Origin: Sanghuangporus weigelae
Taxonomy: Eukaryota; Basidiomycota; Agaricomycetes; Hymenochaetales; Hymenochaetaceae
Direction of reading: 5' to 3'
NCBI GenBank assembly: GCA_033182465.1
Contig: CP137329.1
Coordinates: 682,001-746,000 of the forward strand
Length of the DNA: 64,000 bases
Shown: positions 53,839 through 64,000 of the stretch, one piece after another
How the letters are laid out: the number at the start of each line of letters is the position of its first letter
Numbering within the stretch: the stretch's first letter is position 1
The notes under the pieces: model-generated
What the model saw: the letters and a program-made list of their open reading frames with translations, nothing else
Databases searched by the model: none
Told to the model about the DNA's origin: nothing
Made by a program: the position numbers and the translations under genes

Positions 53839-56800
53839 TCAATAGGTAGACAACTTTCCATCCCTCTTGACACAAGCAACATTCTCCACCACATAATCAT
53901 GAACGCGATTCACCAGTCCTATTGTCACGTCTACCCCTTTCACCTTTGCCAGAGCTTCGATTCTGTCTGTATTCATCCTTGTGATATCATCAATCCTTGT
54001 GCAACCATTATTCGAGAACATGGGTGCAAGCTTCCGGTATTCATGGTTATCCCTGCCGTGCTCCAAATTATCTTTGCATGCCTTGAGCCAATCTCCGATA
54101 GCCGGGTAGTTCAGTGGTCCTTTGTGTGTAGTAGAAGTTAAAACTTCCTGTGCTACTCTGATGGGTGCTGCATGCGAGTCTACCTGTATCTTATGGACTC
54201 CACCATTAGTAGGAGGCGCTGTAGCGCACTGGCCCCTCCTGTGCCAGTACACTCATACTATGGCTCCCCCTATACTGCAGATACCATATCTCAGCGCCGC
54301 CAACACCTCAGAGTGTGAGGGCATACTCCTACTGCACTCGAGACACCATTTGAGCACGTTTCCACTGATTCCAGTACACGTACTGTACTGCGGCGCCCTC
54401 CTATGGCCCAGATCGATCCGCCGATGGCTCTCCGACACTCAGAAAGGTCCGCCGACAGCTCCTACCCAGCACCAGGCACTATAGGACAGACCCTCCAATG
54501 ATTACATGCCGCCGATCTTACGATTTACTATACGTACAGCCTTGCGGCAACTCTGGACGCCTCCGAGTCGGCCCCCCATGGCGCCGATTGATGCGGCGGA
54601 CACTCAGACATCCTCAGGGACCTTCGCCGGCACCTCCTACAGCTTATCAAGCAGTCCCCCATTGTCTAGGGAGCTATATATTGTCATATGTGCTTACATG
54701 CCTCATTACGACATATCTGCCACCAGTCCGGCAGTCCCCCACAGCACTGCCGCTCCGGCCACTCATATTAGTCACTAGGGATCGCCCACACTCTGTATTG
54801 AGTGCCGCCGATGCATCGGACACCTCAGGGACATCGGCTGATGCGCCCTTTGTCTCATATACGCAATATCAGCCTCCGATCATCGGTTCCGATGTTTCCC
54901 GACTTCCCCCTGACGCGGCGGCCCCCATTAGACCATGTATGGAAGGTAGGCATGTGGTACATCGGCGTGCCAAGCCACCGACTCGCGCCGCCAAGCCCAA
55001 CTCCGCTGGCGCCCGTATTATTGCAGATACTTGATATTCCATGCTATTGGACGCCCCCCTCACGTTGCTGCTCTCAGATTTCACCTGAGCGCTCCGGCAG
55101 CGGCCCTTGGTGACCCAGATGACTCAGGAGATGTTGTCAGACAGTATGACGTGTCGGCAACAGCAGTAGAGTATATATAGAGCTTATACTAGCTTGTAGA
55201 CGACAGGATTCCAAGCCTAGCAAGGATTCCAAGAGCATGTACCAGACCGAGCGCCAGAGTTCGAGATATCCCTCACTCTGAGTCTCCCCTCATGTACTGA
55301 GCCTCCCCCTTGACTATATACTATCCTTGACATCTCCTCTTGTTTGACTCCACATTCTACTTGCCTCTGCCGCCTCCGATACGCCTTTGCCGCTCTGACG
55401 TTCAGTGAGTGAGTAGGGCTTGGGATTTAACCCTGAGCCTCCTCCCCACACTTTATACCTGTCCGGCGCCCCTCTATTCGACGTCGGCAACCCTTCGGCG
55501 ACCCAGGCTTCTCATCAGACTCCCCTTCGGCATCCTTTCCAGCCTTTCACTCCAGTTTATCCCATATATTGATCTTATACGGTCTTTTCCTTTCATCTAT
55601 CGCGTTTACGCTACTTCGGCGGATTCCTGCGGCCTCCCCCTCAGTCCGGCACCCCTCTATTCGACGTCGGCGGCCATCCGACGACCCAGGCATCCTATCA
55701 GACGACCCAGCGGCGCCTTCTCCAGCCACTCACTCCATTTTATCCTTTATATTCATCTTATACGCTTCTTCCTGTGGCCGAGTTTATACCACGTCGGCAG
55801 CCTCTTGTGATCCCCCCTTTTGAGCAGCGGCCCTGTTATCCTATTCCCTTTATCCAGCGGCATCCTTAGACCCATCCATTACGTCTCCGACGGTTCCTGG
55901 CACCTGCCGGGTAGTAGGTCTTTGAGAGTCTGATAGCGTCGGCATCCCATTTTTGGAGGTCCCTTCATACATTCAGCACCCTTAGTAGGACGGACATCTG
56001 TAGCACCTTCAGATACAACACCGCCGACCGACAGCGCCCCCTGATTCATTCTTCCTGGCCTCTTGTAGTCAAGTAATTTTGCTGACATCGACTCTGGGAC
56101 TTTACTTGCAACTACATGCAACTCCCGCTGTGCCTCATGATGCCCAGTTATCAGATCAGTAAGCAAAGAGAGTCAAACATGAAACTTACGAGTTTTTGCA
56201 CATGTTCCAAAATGAGATCGGGGGTATAAACACTGCAAGTACCATTGTATTTCTCGTAACATACGCGGTTGTGCACTGGACAAAATATGGCAGCCTGGAT
56301 ACTCTTCATAGTCTGAGTGATCTTTTCATTGGCGGAGTCTCTAGCAGAGTATGTAGGGTCAGTCTGTTTCAGTGGCCTACCCCTCGGCGCATCGGCTGCA
56401 CGGACAGTCGTCTTCATGGCACCCTATAGCAAATTTACTGCGCAAATGTCGTCATTTTCTAGGAAAGTAATTACCTGAAGAGTGTCCAACATGTTGCGAA
56501 AAACTATTTCGCATGTAATCTCCTGGTCGCGATTGCGACATTTACTCTATTGATCCTTTACATACCTTCTATATGCACACCAGAACTCCGTAAGTTCATC
56601 CAGGTTGGAAAGATATGTAAGGCTCTTCTTCGTCCCTATCTTTGAGCTCCAGGGGGCTTCATACCCAATCTCAACAAGATGATTTGGTTGTTTCATCGCT
56701 TGGGCAGCCTTCTCTAAGACGTCGACATGCTTGTCCAAAGATGATATGGTAACAATTTGTTCTGCCAGTCCGTCGTGGACCTTGACTTTTATCTCTTCAA

Positions 56801-57730
56801 TCTCCGGTTGTTTTGAGGTGTGACGTGTGTTCTTGCCTCTACTCGAGTTTGATGAGACTAGTGATAATTTATCATCTTCATCACAATTAGTATGGATTTC
56901 ATTCAGCAACAAAAGCATGGTATTTATTACTGTCGTCTTCAATTTCCTCAAGATCGGAATCGGACAAAGGGATTGTAGAGTTCGCTATTCCGTCTACAAG
57001 GATCTGTGCAAGTACATCGTCCAAAAACTCCTTATCAAAAGTACTGGCATCAGCAGGCCCTCCGCCGGGGGACGGTAAGAAAGTTTTCTTCAGATGAGTA
57101 TTGATCAGTAATGATGAACAAATAAATCACGTACATCAGAGCCTGGATACCTCCGGAGTTGGATTATGCGGGTCCAATGGTAGAGGTGGTTGTGGAAAAT
57201 GATTACGTTTGCGAGGCGGTACAATGGACTTCAGAAGAATTAAGACATAAGCAAATTTATGAGATCGGGAATATACCTTATTGTCTGTTTCTCTTTCGGA
57301 ATCCATAGTGATGACAGCATCTTTCAGCTCTGGGTCAAAATACCCCATTCTACGATGTTCTTGTTGCTTCAGAAGTGGTCAATAGCAGATATAAAAGTGG
57401 GAAACAAGGCCATCATTACCTGACCATCCCTGTCAGTTCCAGTCCTGTCTTCACAGTGAATTCTCACGGCTTGAACAGTATGCTGCAACAAATATGTCGA
57501 AACCAGCGCAAGGTGAAAGAAAAGAAGGAGCATACTTTGGCTTTGTTAACGCAGGAATCAACATTTGAGCCCTGCTGTTCTGGTGCGACTTTGTGAGGGC
57601 GCCCACGACCACGCTTGACCATAGGGACGTCTTGGGCAGCTGCATCGAGAACCTTCTGAGACAGCTTTGGCCAGCGTCTGCTTCTTACAATTGCTGCCGC
57701 AGATAGATTCGAAGACAGCTCAGTAGACAT
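53839..57730 (-). pseudogene. AT-hook protein gene, copy 2, split by an insertion
   Basis: Same eight-exon layout as copy 1, with a 1.8-kb insertion (54220-56033) in the last exon. The AT-hook reads G-R-G-R-P-H-K here, so the last arginine of the core motif is altered. TGG is kept where copy 1 has TAG, but a different TAG occurs at 56547-56549. The SAM-like tail lies beyond the insertion at 53839-54215. Confidence 0.65.
54220..56033. mobile_element. Candidate solo LTR or similar insertion, 1.8 kb
   Basis: Absent from copy 1, where the frame is continuous near 6333. It begins TGTAGCGC and ends CGACA, with GCGC on both sides (54216-54219, 56034-56037). It is C/T-rich, without a convincing frame, and has a TATATATA-like stretch near 55169. 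TGT...ACA ends and a 4-bp duplication fit a solo LTR. No internal retroelement sequence is present. Confidence 0.5.
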
Positions 57731-57887
57731 GGTGGGTGAGGGCAAGGGCAAAGGAAAAGAGAAACCAAGAGAAACCGTGACGTTACTGTCTGACATGTGT
57801 CCTTTCCGTTCGTCTCTTCTCTTCTTCTCTTACATACTTATGAGCCCTCCACATCACTGGGATGAGAACCCTGTCACTTTTATTACC

Positions 57888-60800
57888 ATGTCAGACGAGG
57901 TTCAAGTCAGCCGTTACTTTTCATCTTACCACCATCCTGACCTAACCTGGTCCAACGATCTCCTACGATCTCTCTCAACCTCTCCACCCATGGACACAGA
58001 CACTACAGACACTACAGGACAACAGGATAAAGCTTTGGATTGTACGTGACCTTTGGGATGCTGCATGCTACCCATTTGGCATTACTAATCAGAGTTATAG
58101 TGGTGCTCAAGGACGTCTTGAAGAAGAGAGATGACCTGGTATCATGCTTGTCTTCGTCGAAAGGGAAAGTTGAAGATGGTTCTACTGCTGTTATCGACAA
58201 GGCGGTGGATGTGATTGTCAAAATCTGTGATTGTGTCCAATTGTTGTCCAGCAAACTTGGAACGGAAGAGAAGGAGATTAAAGAACACAAGGACAAACTC
58301 AAAAAGGTTATCACAACGGTTAAGAGCAATATCGGGGAACAAGCTGAGGTGCTGGAGCAACTCGTACAAGTAACGAGACTATTGGAATCTAAGACACTCA
58401 AGGTGAGCATGCCGCATAGCATTCAAGCACATTTTGTCTAATGTTGTCTTGTTTCTAGTACAAGGGAAGCCACGAGGCTATCGTTGTCTGTCGGCACCTT
58501 GATGATATTCGTGCTGCCGTCACACAAGGATTCATCCTTGCTATGAGTGATTATTTCATCAGTGATGATCTTGTCAACCGTTACGACCCACAAAAGTGTT
58601 CGGTGATATGGTGGAAGTTTACCGATCAGGTTGTCCGGGTGTGGGAGTCCTGTTACCAGTTCCAACGGCTCTTCGACAGCAATAAGGATGGTGGCAATGA
58701 GGATGGTGGCATTGAGTACGTTGAGGATAGTGGCAATGAGTACACTGAGGATGGTGGCAGTGGGTACATTGGAGATTGTGGCAATGAGTACGCTGAGGGT
58801 GGTGGCAATGAGTACGCTGAGGGTGGTGGCAATGAGCACGTTGACGATCGTGGCAACGAGTTCATTGACAAAGAGCGTCGTTACCAGAGATTTTGAGCAA
58901 TCCAGGACAAGAGTGTTTTCTCGATTTTAATGAAGGATCTACCTTACAAAGCTCTCTTTGATGCCAGTTGTTGTGTATTCACTTGCGACGGTAAAAATTA
59001 TGCTGTGCTGGATTACGAGCAGATTGAAGAAGGGAGTGCAACTCTGGCGAGACAGCTAAGGTTCTTCGCGCCAATCTTTATATGGAAATTCACGGAGATG
59101 AAGCGTGACATATTGATGTGGAGCCAGCAGGTGCAATACTTTAAGGATCGAAACAGTTCACTCCGAAGGACGCTCGAACTCATGGAAGCAGGAAACATTG
59201 TGGGAGCGTTAAAGTTCATCGGTGAACAATCCCCACCCAAGGGGCCTGGCAATGAAGTTTCCAATAATGATGGCACTGGGGACAAACTTGCTTTTGGAAC
59301 AGCGCAAGAGTTACGACGGAAACCTGAGTGGGGCGCTGTGTGGCTGATCAGGATTCTGAAGGGTGATGGCTGGTAGGCTGTTCGACCCCAAAGAGAGCCA
59401 ATCAGGTCTCAGTGATGAGAGGGAGCATCACAGATGACAGGGAAGTCACGAAGATGACACAGGAGCATGCCCAGGATCGTCCGAAAGGCTGAATAGGCCT
59501 TGCAAAGCTCAACCGGATGACCATATGATGGAGGGGACCAAATAGGGAGTAGTCCGAACCAGGAAACAAAGGTCCGAACCTGAACGAGCTGGGGGAAGTG
59601 CATGGAGGATGGAGGAAATGTGTATTGATGGTCCGGAGTGTCAGAAATGTGTGCCAGAGCTGATGTTGTAGAAATGTCGGGAGGTCCGGACTGGACTCGG
59701 ATGGATGTTCAGAACACTAACAAGGGTCCGGAGACGTCATCGGATGCTCGGCCAGGCAGGGGGAAGTCGAGGAACAAGTGGAAGGGCCATAAAATGGGCA
59801 TACAGCGCCAGGCTGTGGTCGGAATCAAGAACTAAGAGCAAAGATGGAGAGAGGCGAAGCAAGAGAGTAAATGAGGGTGAACTCTACTCCATTGAGGTAT
59901 ACTGGGAGTCTACAGTGGTCGTCTACCACCCACTACTGTCGGTCTAGCTAGTACATGCATCCTTTTATACTGTACTACCAAGTCAAGTCATGTATGCGAC
60001 GAAACAAGCATATAGGACGAAAGGGTCAACGGAAATGGGTCGGAATGGGCCACAATGGTCTCAGACTCGAGCCCGAGGCTGTCAGGGTACTCAATCGGGG
60101 GTCTAATCTACCAATCCGAGTCAAAGGGGTGAGTCCGAAGGTGTGAAACGTGTAACGGAAGGTAAAACAGGTCAAAACATGAAACGTCTGAAGCTTCGGG
60201 ATGCCTGGATGGAGTGGCTGTGTAGCCCGGACCTTCATCCAACTAGTCCGGACCTGCACAGCCGCCTCAGACGATGCATCAGGTGTTCAGGGTCTATCTG
60301 TCGGCCATCGGAATATTGCAAGGAATGAAAGGGTCAAGAGTCCGGACGAATCAAAGCACGTTTCTCTGTCTGGGACACCATGTAAGGCAGGTATGTGACC
60401 CTAGGGTATGCCATATGGTCAGGGCGTCGGGTGAGTCATATCTGCTTTGGGTGACAGTCCTGTGCTCAGCTCGGAAGGTCCTGTGGGGTGTGATACATCG
60501 GAAAGGTCACAATGCGCTGAATAGTCTGAAACACATGGAAGGGCAGTGTACAATGGTCACCCTGTGACCTTGGGAGTCTAGTGATGTGATCTAGTTGTCG
60601 GATAGGGGCTGTGGGCATACTGGCTTGTTCGGGTGACCTGAGGGATAGTCCGCTGACGCTACAGAAGCACCTATGTGCGCTACAGCGCAATACTGGGGGC
60701 TTTGCCTCATTTTTCCCCGCCGGGACTGGGAAAGAAGGCACAACTAAAGCGAAAGCCAACCAGAGATGGTAACGCATACAGAGGCTCACGACCCCATTTC

Positions 60801-61637
60801 AAAGCCGATGTGTCAACCTCAATCTGTAGTTATGCTGCTGAAGGGCTCGAGAAGGTCCACTCAACCTATCCAGACGAGGGCCAACTTGCCCAAATTGCTC
60901 AGGACCCTCCTGAGAGGATCTCACATCCCCAGGCACTTCAAAGTACCTTGGTGACGCCTGCCTGGCAGCATACTAAAGAAGGGACTGCCCAACAGCAGAG
61001 GGAGAACGTTTCGCACATGCGAGGGGCTGAAGGTCAACTTGCCAGAGCCAAGAGACAATTTGACATGCTCCAAAAGTGTCTTCATATCCTCCTTTCCGAC
61101 AATATACTCCGTCTTGCAGTAACTGGCCCATCGGTATTGAGAAACGTGCTGAACTATCTAGAACACTCCAGGCACGCATACGACAAAGATTACGAGGAGT
61201 CCATACGAGATGTTGAACAGTTGGTTGAGAGGGTTCAAAAAGATATCACCGATAAAGGTTATATGCATCTGTTTGCTGCATTTGACGAGACACGGCAAGA
61301 TGAAAAAGAGATTGCACATGGCAAGGAACTTGAAGAGGCACATCATGTTCTTATGGAGAGTGATTACTTTGCCAAGGACGATGTGTCAACGGAGAAGGAA
61401 ATTAATATTTTCATCGAAGCGCAGCTACGTTCTGGAATAGATGCGACAAATTCGGACTACCTTATTCTGTTACAATGGATGGAGTCAGCTAACCCTGCCC
61501 AGACAGATCAGGAGCTGAAGATGACGGACTCGAAGGCAATGGCGACAGACTCGAAGGCAATGGCAACGGACTCGAAGACAATGGCAACGGACTCGAAGGC
61601 GAAGGCGAAGGTGAAGGGGAAGGGGAAGGCGACGTGA
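57888..61637 (+). pseudogene. Right outward coiled-coil gene, copy 2, split by an insertion
   Basis: Exon 1 from 57888, intron 58042-58100 with an intact GT donor, then the coiled-coil exon and the long last exon. It has TGG and CGA where copy 1 has TGA, but keeps the shared TGA at 58894-58896. A 1.35-kb insertion (59337-60684) splits the last exon. The C-terminal tail has extra repeats of a D-S-K-A-M-A-T unit compared with copy 1. Confidence 0.6.
59337..60684. mobile_element. Candidate solo LTR or similar insertion, 1.35 kb
   Basis: Absent from copy 1 at about 9609. It begins TGTGTGG and ends GCTACA, with GCGC on both sides (59333-59336, 60685-60688). A TTTTATACTGT stretch near 59965 could be a promoter. 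It shares no obvious sequence with the insertion at 54220 apart from the ends. No coding capacity seen. Confidence 0.5.
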
Positions 61638-63340
61638 GCTGGGCGAGGGACCATCCAGCCTTGCCTCACTCCCACTGTGGGAGGCCAAAAGTACTACGGA
61701 CCGGACAATCGCTTGCCCTCCACGGACGGAATTATGCCCTCTTCACCTCTCCTTTGTCTAGTTTGGCGGTCGTTACTCAAAAGGATCTCATTTTGTGTTT
61801 ATTTATTTCAACTTGGTCTTCTTACTTCTTACGTGGGCACATTGATCCCTTTTGCGGCTGTTTGAGTATACCAAGAGCACGCTGCAGTAGGTCACCACAC
61901 AGTGGCTCCATTTGCCTTGTCTTGTAACACATGTACAGCAGGAATTGCTGTGTTATGCTCTTCTTGTTCCCTCCCTATCTGAATAAGTATTCTGTTCTTC
62001 TATATGTCATTCTACCTCTGTATTCCCGTGTATTTTGGCCATCATATGCAGTTTCAGACCATATTCTTTTAGTAGCGATGATTTGAGTTCCACCTGCTCT
62101 CGTTTGATCGAGAGTTTGCCTTCAGTCGTGAATTGCTTCTTGTACTTAATATGATCTGTACGTGCGAGCTGTGTACTGAGTGATAACAACAAATTGTAGC
62201 TAACTGATCTGTTGTTGAGGCTCCTTAGCCTGCTTTGACCGCTTTGGCTCGAGATGCAAAGAAGAATATGAAGATGTTGATGGACCTGGCTCTAAAGGCT
62301 GCTGCATTTTCTCTTCAGAGCTTCAACTGGATGGGATAGGCAGTGAAGGGCAAGTACTGACCTGTTGGTAATCGAAACAATGAGTGCTAGTGCCCTGCGA
62401 GGAGGCTGAGGAGAGGGGTTCTGCAAGTGGGCATGAATGGCTGTTGCCTTACTCTACCATTAAAGGGCCTATCAATATGCCACAAGAACTTGTACATAGA
62501 TACCTTCTGCACTTGCATGAATTATGCCACCTGAATTATATTTTTACATGGAGTATTTCATGAGTGGTGATTTTTCAATGGCCTGAGGGATGGTTGTAAG
62601 GGATGGGTTGACAAGGTTGTCTGTTTTGTTCTGTCATGTACACACTATATTTCTCATACATTCTTACACCGTTGGAAGCGCATTTTCGAGCACTTTTTTT
62701 ACATAGCCATATCATATTTTTACATGCAGTATTGACTGAGAAATAGAGCACTCAATTCATTTTTGTTGTTCAAGGACACGACATGTGTCAACAAATCACG
62801 TGATTTAGAGCCTGTTTGGCTGCAGCGTGATGTGAGATCCTGATTTCCCTCAATTGCAACATGCAAGTGTGCAAGTTGAGGCAAGTTGAGTACCTCAACC
62901 GTGGGAATGGTTTTGCACTCGCCATCTCGTGGCTGGTCCCAAACCCTCACTTTTGCTGAGAGCCCATAGCACCACATTGCAGGCATGTAAAAATTCAATT
63001 TCAACTGGGGAGCAGTGCGCCCATATGGATAGATTATTTTTGTGATTTTTAATTAATTTTTTTGTGGTTGAGTTGTCGTGTATGGATGAGATAGTGGCAG
63101 ATGATGTGAGATACCGCTATCTGAAAAACAGGTCGGAGCTGTTTTTGAGATAGAGGTCAATTTGACAGGGAAGTAATGTGAGAACGTGATTTCTGAAAGT
63201 GCACCGAACGCTCACCTCAACTTCAGATCACACCTCTACATCATCTCAAATCACGCGGCATTTTTTGGCAGGGAATATCTCAGATCACGCTGCAGCCGAA
63301 CAGGCCCTTAGGCTTTTTTCATTACTTTTGCAAACGGCTG
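61440..63340. repeat. Right terminal inverted arm, copy 2
   Basis: Inverted match of 49166-50475, interrupted by a 500-bp MITE at 62808-63307. It ends in CGGCTG followed by TA. Confidence 0.85.
62808..63307. mobile_element. PIF/Harbinger-like MITE (500 bp)
   Basis: Ends G(A/G)GCCTGTT(T/C)GGCTGCAGCG are inverted, flanked by TTA (62805-62807, 63308-63310). GGGCCTGTTTGG-type ends with TTA/TAA duplication are typical of Tourist-like MITEs. Copy 1 and the left arm of copy 2 lack it. No coding capacity. Confidence 0.85.
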
Positions 63341-63380
63341 TAAAATATCTTCTCTTGGCATACCCAAATGGAAACACTTA

Positions 63381-64000
63381 CAGCTAATTGCAAAATTGTT
63401 GGCAATTTGGAAAATCACGTGTATTTTTGATGCAAAGTGCATCCTGGATGAGCAAAAAAAAACAAAATAGCGAATATCTCAGTCAATACAGCACATAAAA
63501 ATCTGATATAACCATGTAAAAAACCTGCTCGAAAATGCGCTCCAGTACATATAAAAATGTCTGGGTTTTGTTGAGTATGTACTTTGCTACTAAAAAGATA
63601 GCATCATAATGCTAAATCCTTGTCATGCCCTCCGTTCAGTGTAAAAATCGTAGCTTGCCCAACATCATCCGGAAAAATCTGATTCAAGTTTGATAAATCA
63701 GGCCAGCCCAGTGGGCACCTGTACGCAACTCCTCGAGGCTCCCTGACATGATTGTGGTAGTGAAACTGGGTGGTTTGTTGTCACTCCTGCTCACAGAACT
63801 CTCCCCTACTTCATTGCATCTGTCATAACTCACGCATTTGGACACCAAAAAATCTGATTGTTTCTGCTAAAAAGACAGCAGCATAGGCGCTTTCAGCCAA
63901 GACAGTAGCTGAGCTGACTTAGGCTTGGGTGTGGCTACATTACTTGTACTATCTACCAATCAGACTTGAAACCACCCCGGTGACCATCCTCTGCTGAAAT
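63381..64000 (+). mobile_element. Start of a third, diverged large-element relative
   Basis: After TA (63379-63380) it begins CAGCTAATTGCAAAATTG and then follows the arm of the large element at reduced identity: CACGTG near 63416, CTCAGTCAATAC near 63478, CTCGAAAATGCGCTCC near 63530. It inserted in the foldback arm, whose empty site is at about 46163-46170. It leaves the window. Confidence 0.7.

Larger units (their letters stand above)
49166..63340. mobile_element. Large TA-flanked TIR element, copy 2
   Basis: Ends CAGCTGTTTGCAAAAGTAAT at 49166 and CGGCTG at 63340, with TA on both sides (49164-49165, 63341-63342). The flanks are continuous with each other when compared with the mirror arm at about 46185-46215, so the insertion is clean. 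Removing three later insertions leaves about 10.50 kb, the same four genes in the same order as copy 1. Most differences from copy 1 are transitions. Confidence 0.85.

Noticed and set aside
1-64000. CRISPR array, rRNA or bacterial-type operon
   Set aside because: No regularly spaced repeats with unique spacers, no rRNA-like sequence, and spliced genes throughout indicate eukaryotic DNA.

Overview
The window looks like repeat-dense chromosomal DNA of a filamentous fungus, most likely a basidiomycete (Agaricomycetes is my best guess; I cannot name the species). The evidence is: GT-AG introns of about 48-80 nt in every spliced gene; Crinkler-like proteins with a kinase-like C-terminus; a chromodomain Ty3/gypsy element; Tc1-like DD34E transposases; and a captured piece of the fungal RNA polymerase II largest-subunit gene. 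Only one gene (31002-33898, minus) looks like an ordinary host gene. Almost everything else is transposon, foldback element or duplicated Crinkler-like gene.

Layout. 1-1104: partial LTR of a gypsy family. 1218-23972: copy 1 of a large TA-flanked element, about 10.5 kb once a 12.3-kb gypsy inserted in its right arm is set aside. 23975-29050: Crinkler-like gene A, a Tc1-like element, a small MITE and a Crinkler header fragment D. 31002-33898: host gene. 34679-36731: Crinkler-like gene C. 36840-41211: CACTA-like element that captured RPB1 and was then hit by a palindromic MITE and a hAT-like MITE. 41532-43605: Crinkler-like gene B, inverted relative to A. 44990-46020: worn Crinkler fragment E. 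46100-49163: nested palindromes. 49166-63340: copy 2 of the large element, split by two candidate solo LTRs and a Harbinger-like MITE. 63381-64000: start of a third, diverged relative.

The large element is the best candidate for an undescribed system. Both copies have inverted arms of about 1.3 kb ending in CAGC(C/T)GTTTGCAAAAG, TA target duplications, and the same four genes. Two divergently placed paralogous coiled-coil genes read outward and end inside the arms. Between them lie an IS630/Tc1-type DD34E transposase and a gene for an AT-hook protein with a SAM-like C-terminus. Neither copy is fully open. Five in-frame TGA codons are shared by both copies, and other breaks are private to one copy, so the genes decayed partly before and partly after the copies separated. 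A diverged terminal arm at the right edge and a palindromic MITE with the same ends show this is a family.

Order of events can be read from uninterrupted paralogous sites inside the window: the gypsy insertion, the Tc1-like element, the palindromic MITEs, the CACTA-like element and large copy 2 each have an empty counterpart elsewhere in the window. All coordinates and splice sites were read by eye. Identities and family placements need alignment and database search.
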